Positions 14,776 through 16,053 of a stretch of DNA of 16,053 nucleotides are shown one piece after another. A program made the translations under genes and the position numbers. Position 1 is the stretch's first letter. Each line of letters starts with the position of its first letter. The DNA lies in assembly GCA_030844625.1 (NCBI GenBank), contig JAUUNJ010000024.1:1-16053 (forward strand), in the 5' to 3' direction. This stretch comes from Roseburia sp. GTDB taxonomy: Bacteria > Bacillota > Clostridia > Lachnospirales > Lachnospiraceae. The notes under the pieces were generated by a model, which did no database searches, was not told the DNA's origin, and saw only the letters and a program-made list of their open reading frames with translations.

Positions 14776-16053
14776 AATCTTTCCTCCTTAAACGGAATTA
14801 TCAATATTACTTTTGTTCCTTTGCCAACATTACTCTGTATTTCCAGCTTGAAATCACCATTATACTTGAGTTCCAATCTCTCTTTAACATTCTTAATTGC
14901 ATATCTGCCAATTCTCTGATTTGCGTATTGTTCCATTTCTTCTTCCCATATTGCATCAATCTGATCCTGTCTCATTCCGATTCCCGTATCGCTGATTTCA
15001 AATCTTATGTGTTGTCCTTCTCTCTTTCCGATTACCTGCAATTTACACGGAGTGCTCACATTTTCAAATCCATGTACAATTGCGTTTTCTACAAAAGGCT
15101 GCAAAATCAGTTTAGGCATCTTTACTCTTAAAATACTTTCATCTACATCAATTTCATAACTGAGCCTTTTTGAAAATCTCATTTTTTGAATCTGTAGATA
15201 TCTGGAAATAAGTTCTATTTCCTGTCCAACGGTTATTTCTTTATTTCCTCTGTTCAACACCAGTTTAAAGAGTTCTGATAAGGCGAGAATGCTTTCTGCA
15301 ATCTCTTCATTGTCCTCTGCCGTAGCCTGCCAATAAAGGGAATCTAATGTATTATACAAAAAATGAGGATTAATCTGCGCCTGCAGTGCGGTCAGTTCAC
15401 TTTCACGTTCTTTTAATGTAATAACATAATTTTGGTCAATTAATGTCTTTATGTCTCCCACCATTTTATTAAAGCATCTGGCAACTTCTCCAACTTCATC
15501 ATTTGTTGTCACCTCTACCTGCTGTTCAAAATCACCTTTCGAAAATTTACGAATCGCCTCACTTACCCGTCGCAAAGGTTTTGTGACAATATTGGAAATT
15601 ATTAACAGCAGCGGAAGCATACCTGCCATTATGCTTACCAATAATGTAATGGGAATGTATGCAATATCCAGTATCTGCATCTGTAAGCCGTACTTAGGCA
15701 CAACCTTACATATAATACTTGAATTCAGTTCCGCCTGATTGCATATAATTTCATAATCCTTATATGTAAAATGTACTTTCCTTTTAGTGTAATGCTGCTT
15801 TACAAACCCTTCGCTTTTCAAGTATTCTTCGACATCGGAATCCAGTGTTCCTGCCCTGCATAATTCTCCGCCGTTTTTATCCAGAATGATAGCACTCTCT
15901 TTATCTCCTTTTATAACATTTTGACAAAGGTCTGTAAATTGTTCCTGACCTGCCCCGATTACTATATACCCCAGTATCTTTTTCTGCCTTAAATCAGTTA
16001 TCCTGCGGTATAATACAACTTTGTTGTAACGATTGGTGAGATATGTGTCTCCG
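14766..16053 (-). CDS. YesM-type sensor histidine kinase (partial, N-terminus off the right edge)
   Basis: The frame is open to the right edge, giving 428 visible residues. A shorter reading from an internal TTG at 15821 would wrongly drop 77 residues. Visible parts: the end of an extracellular Cache-like sensor domain (KILGYIVIGAGQEQF, AIILDKNGGEL), a transmembrane helix (about 130-155), a HAMP domain (about 157-205, NIVTKPLRRVSEAIRKFSKGDF), the His_kinase phosphoacceptor region ALQAQINPHFLYNTLDSL with H230, and a HATPase domain with N-box QPFVENAIVHGF and G-box SDTGIGM. This is the membrane kinase class paired with AraC-type regulators for carbohydrate sensing. It overlaps the response regulator gene by 10 nt, so the two are coupled. 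The ligand is unknown; glucan oligosaccharides are suggested by the GH30 gene downstream. Confidence 0.95.
   Translation of the reverse strand, partial: GDTYLTNRYNKVVLYRRITDLRQKKILGYIVIGAGQEQFTDLCQNVIKGDKESAIILDKNGGELCRAGTLDSDVEEYLKSEGFVKQHYTKRKVHFTYKDYEIICNQAELNSSIICKVVPKYGLQMQILDIAYIPITLLVSIMAGMLPLLLIISNIVTKPLRRVSEAIRKFSKGDFEQQVEVTTNDEVGEVARCFNKMVGDIKTLIDQNYVITLKERESELTALQAQINPHFLYNTLDSLYWQATAEDNEEIAESILALSELFKLVLNRGNKEITVGQEIELISRYLQIQKMRFSKRLSYEIDVDESILRVKMPKLILQPFVENAIVHGFENVSTPCKLQVIGKREGQHIRFEISDTGIGMRQDQIDAIWEEEMEQYANQRIGRYAIKNVKERLELKYNGDFKLEIQSNVGKGTKVILIIPFKEERLCQ

Overview
The window is AT-rich and uses strong AGGAGG-type ribosome binding sites. Its gene content (flavodiiron protein, AmtB with a PII protein, YesM/YesN-type two-component system, large secreted multi-module glycosidase) points to an anaerobic Gram-positive member of the Clostridia, most likely a Lachnospiraceae-type gut or rumen bacterium. 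The species cannot be named from the sequence. Every supported gene is on the minus strand, so transcription runs from high to low coordinates. The genes at both ends are cut by the window edges.

Read in the direction of transcription, there are four blocks. (1) 16053-12693: the C-terminal part of a YesM-type sensor kinase overlaps an AraC-type response regulator, followed 10 nt later by a GH30 glycosidase without a signal peptide. The block closes with a strong intrinsic terminator at 12636-12670. (2) 12546-9413: an ECF sigma factor overlaps its probable membrane-bound anti-sigma factor, then a flavodiiron protein follows, probably with its own promoter. (3) 9088-7464: amtB-glnK ammonium transport and nitrogen sensing, behind a leader containing a 17-bp hairpin. 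This block ends in a 21-bp hairpin that pairs fully only in the minus-strand RNA. (4) 6980-1: a 1853-residue secreted GH81 endo-beta-1,3-glucanase with six F5/8 type C (CBM32-like) modules and two chitobiase-type repeats. It is followed by a secreted right-handed beta-helix polysaccharidase that starts with TTG and runs off the left edge.

Blocks 1 and 4 suggest a beta-glucan (beta-1,3/1,6-glucan, fungal or algal) utilisation region. GH81 would cut beta-1,3-glucan outside the cell. The cytoplasmic GH30, probably a beta-1,6-glucanase or related beta-glucosidase, would process imported oligosaccharides. The two-component system would sense substrate or breakdown products. A transporter is expected but not in the window. 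Blocks 2 and 3 are general physiology genes lying between the two glucan units.

The most interesting unexplained structures are a duplicated 14-bp dyad and a cre-like site in the 483-bp GH81 promoter region, a perfect 14-bp palindrome at the sigma-factor promoter, the structured amtB leader, and the family-unassigned beta-helix enzyme.
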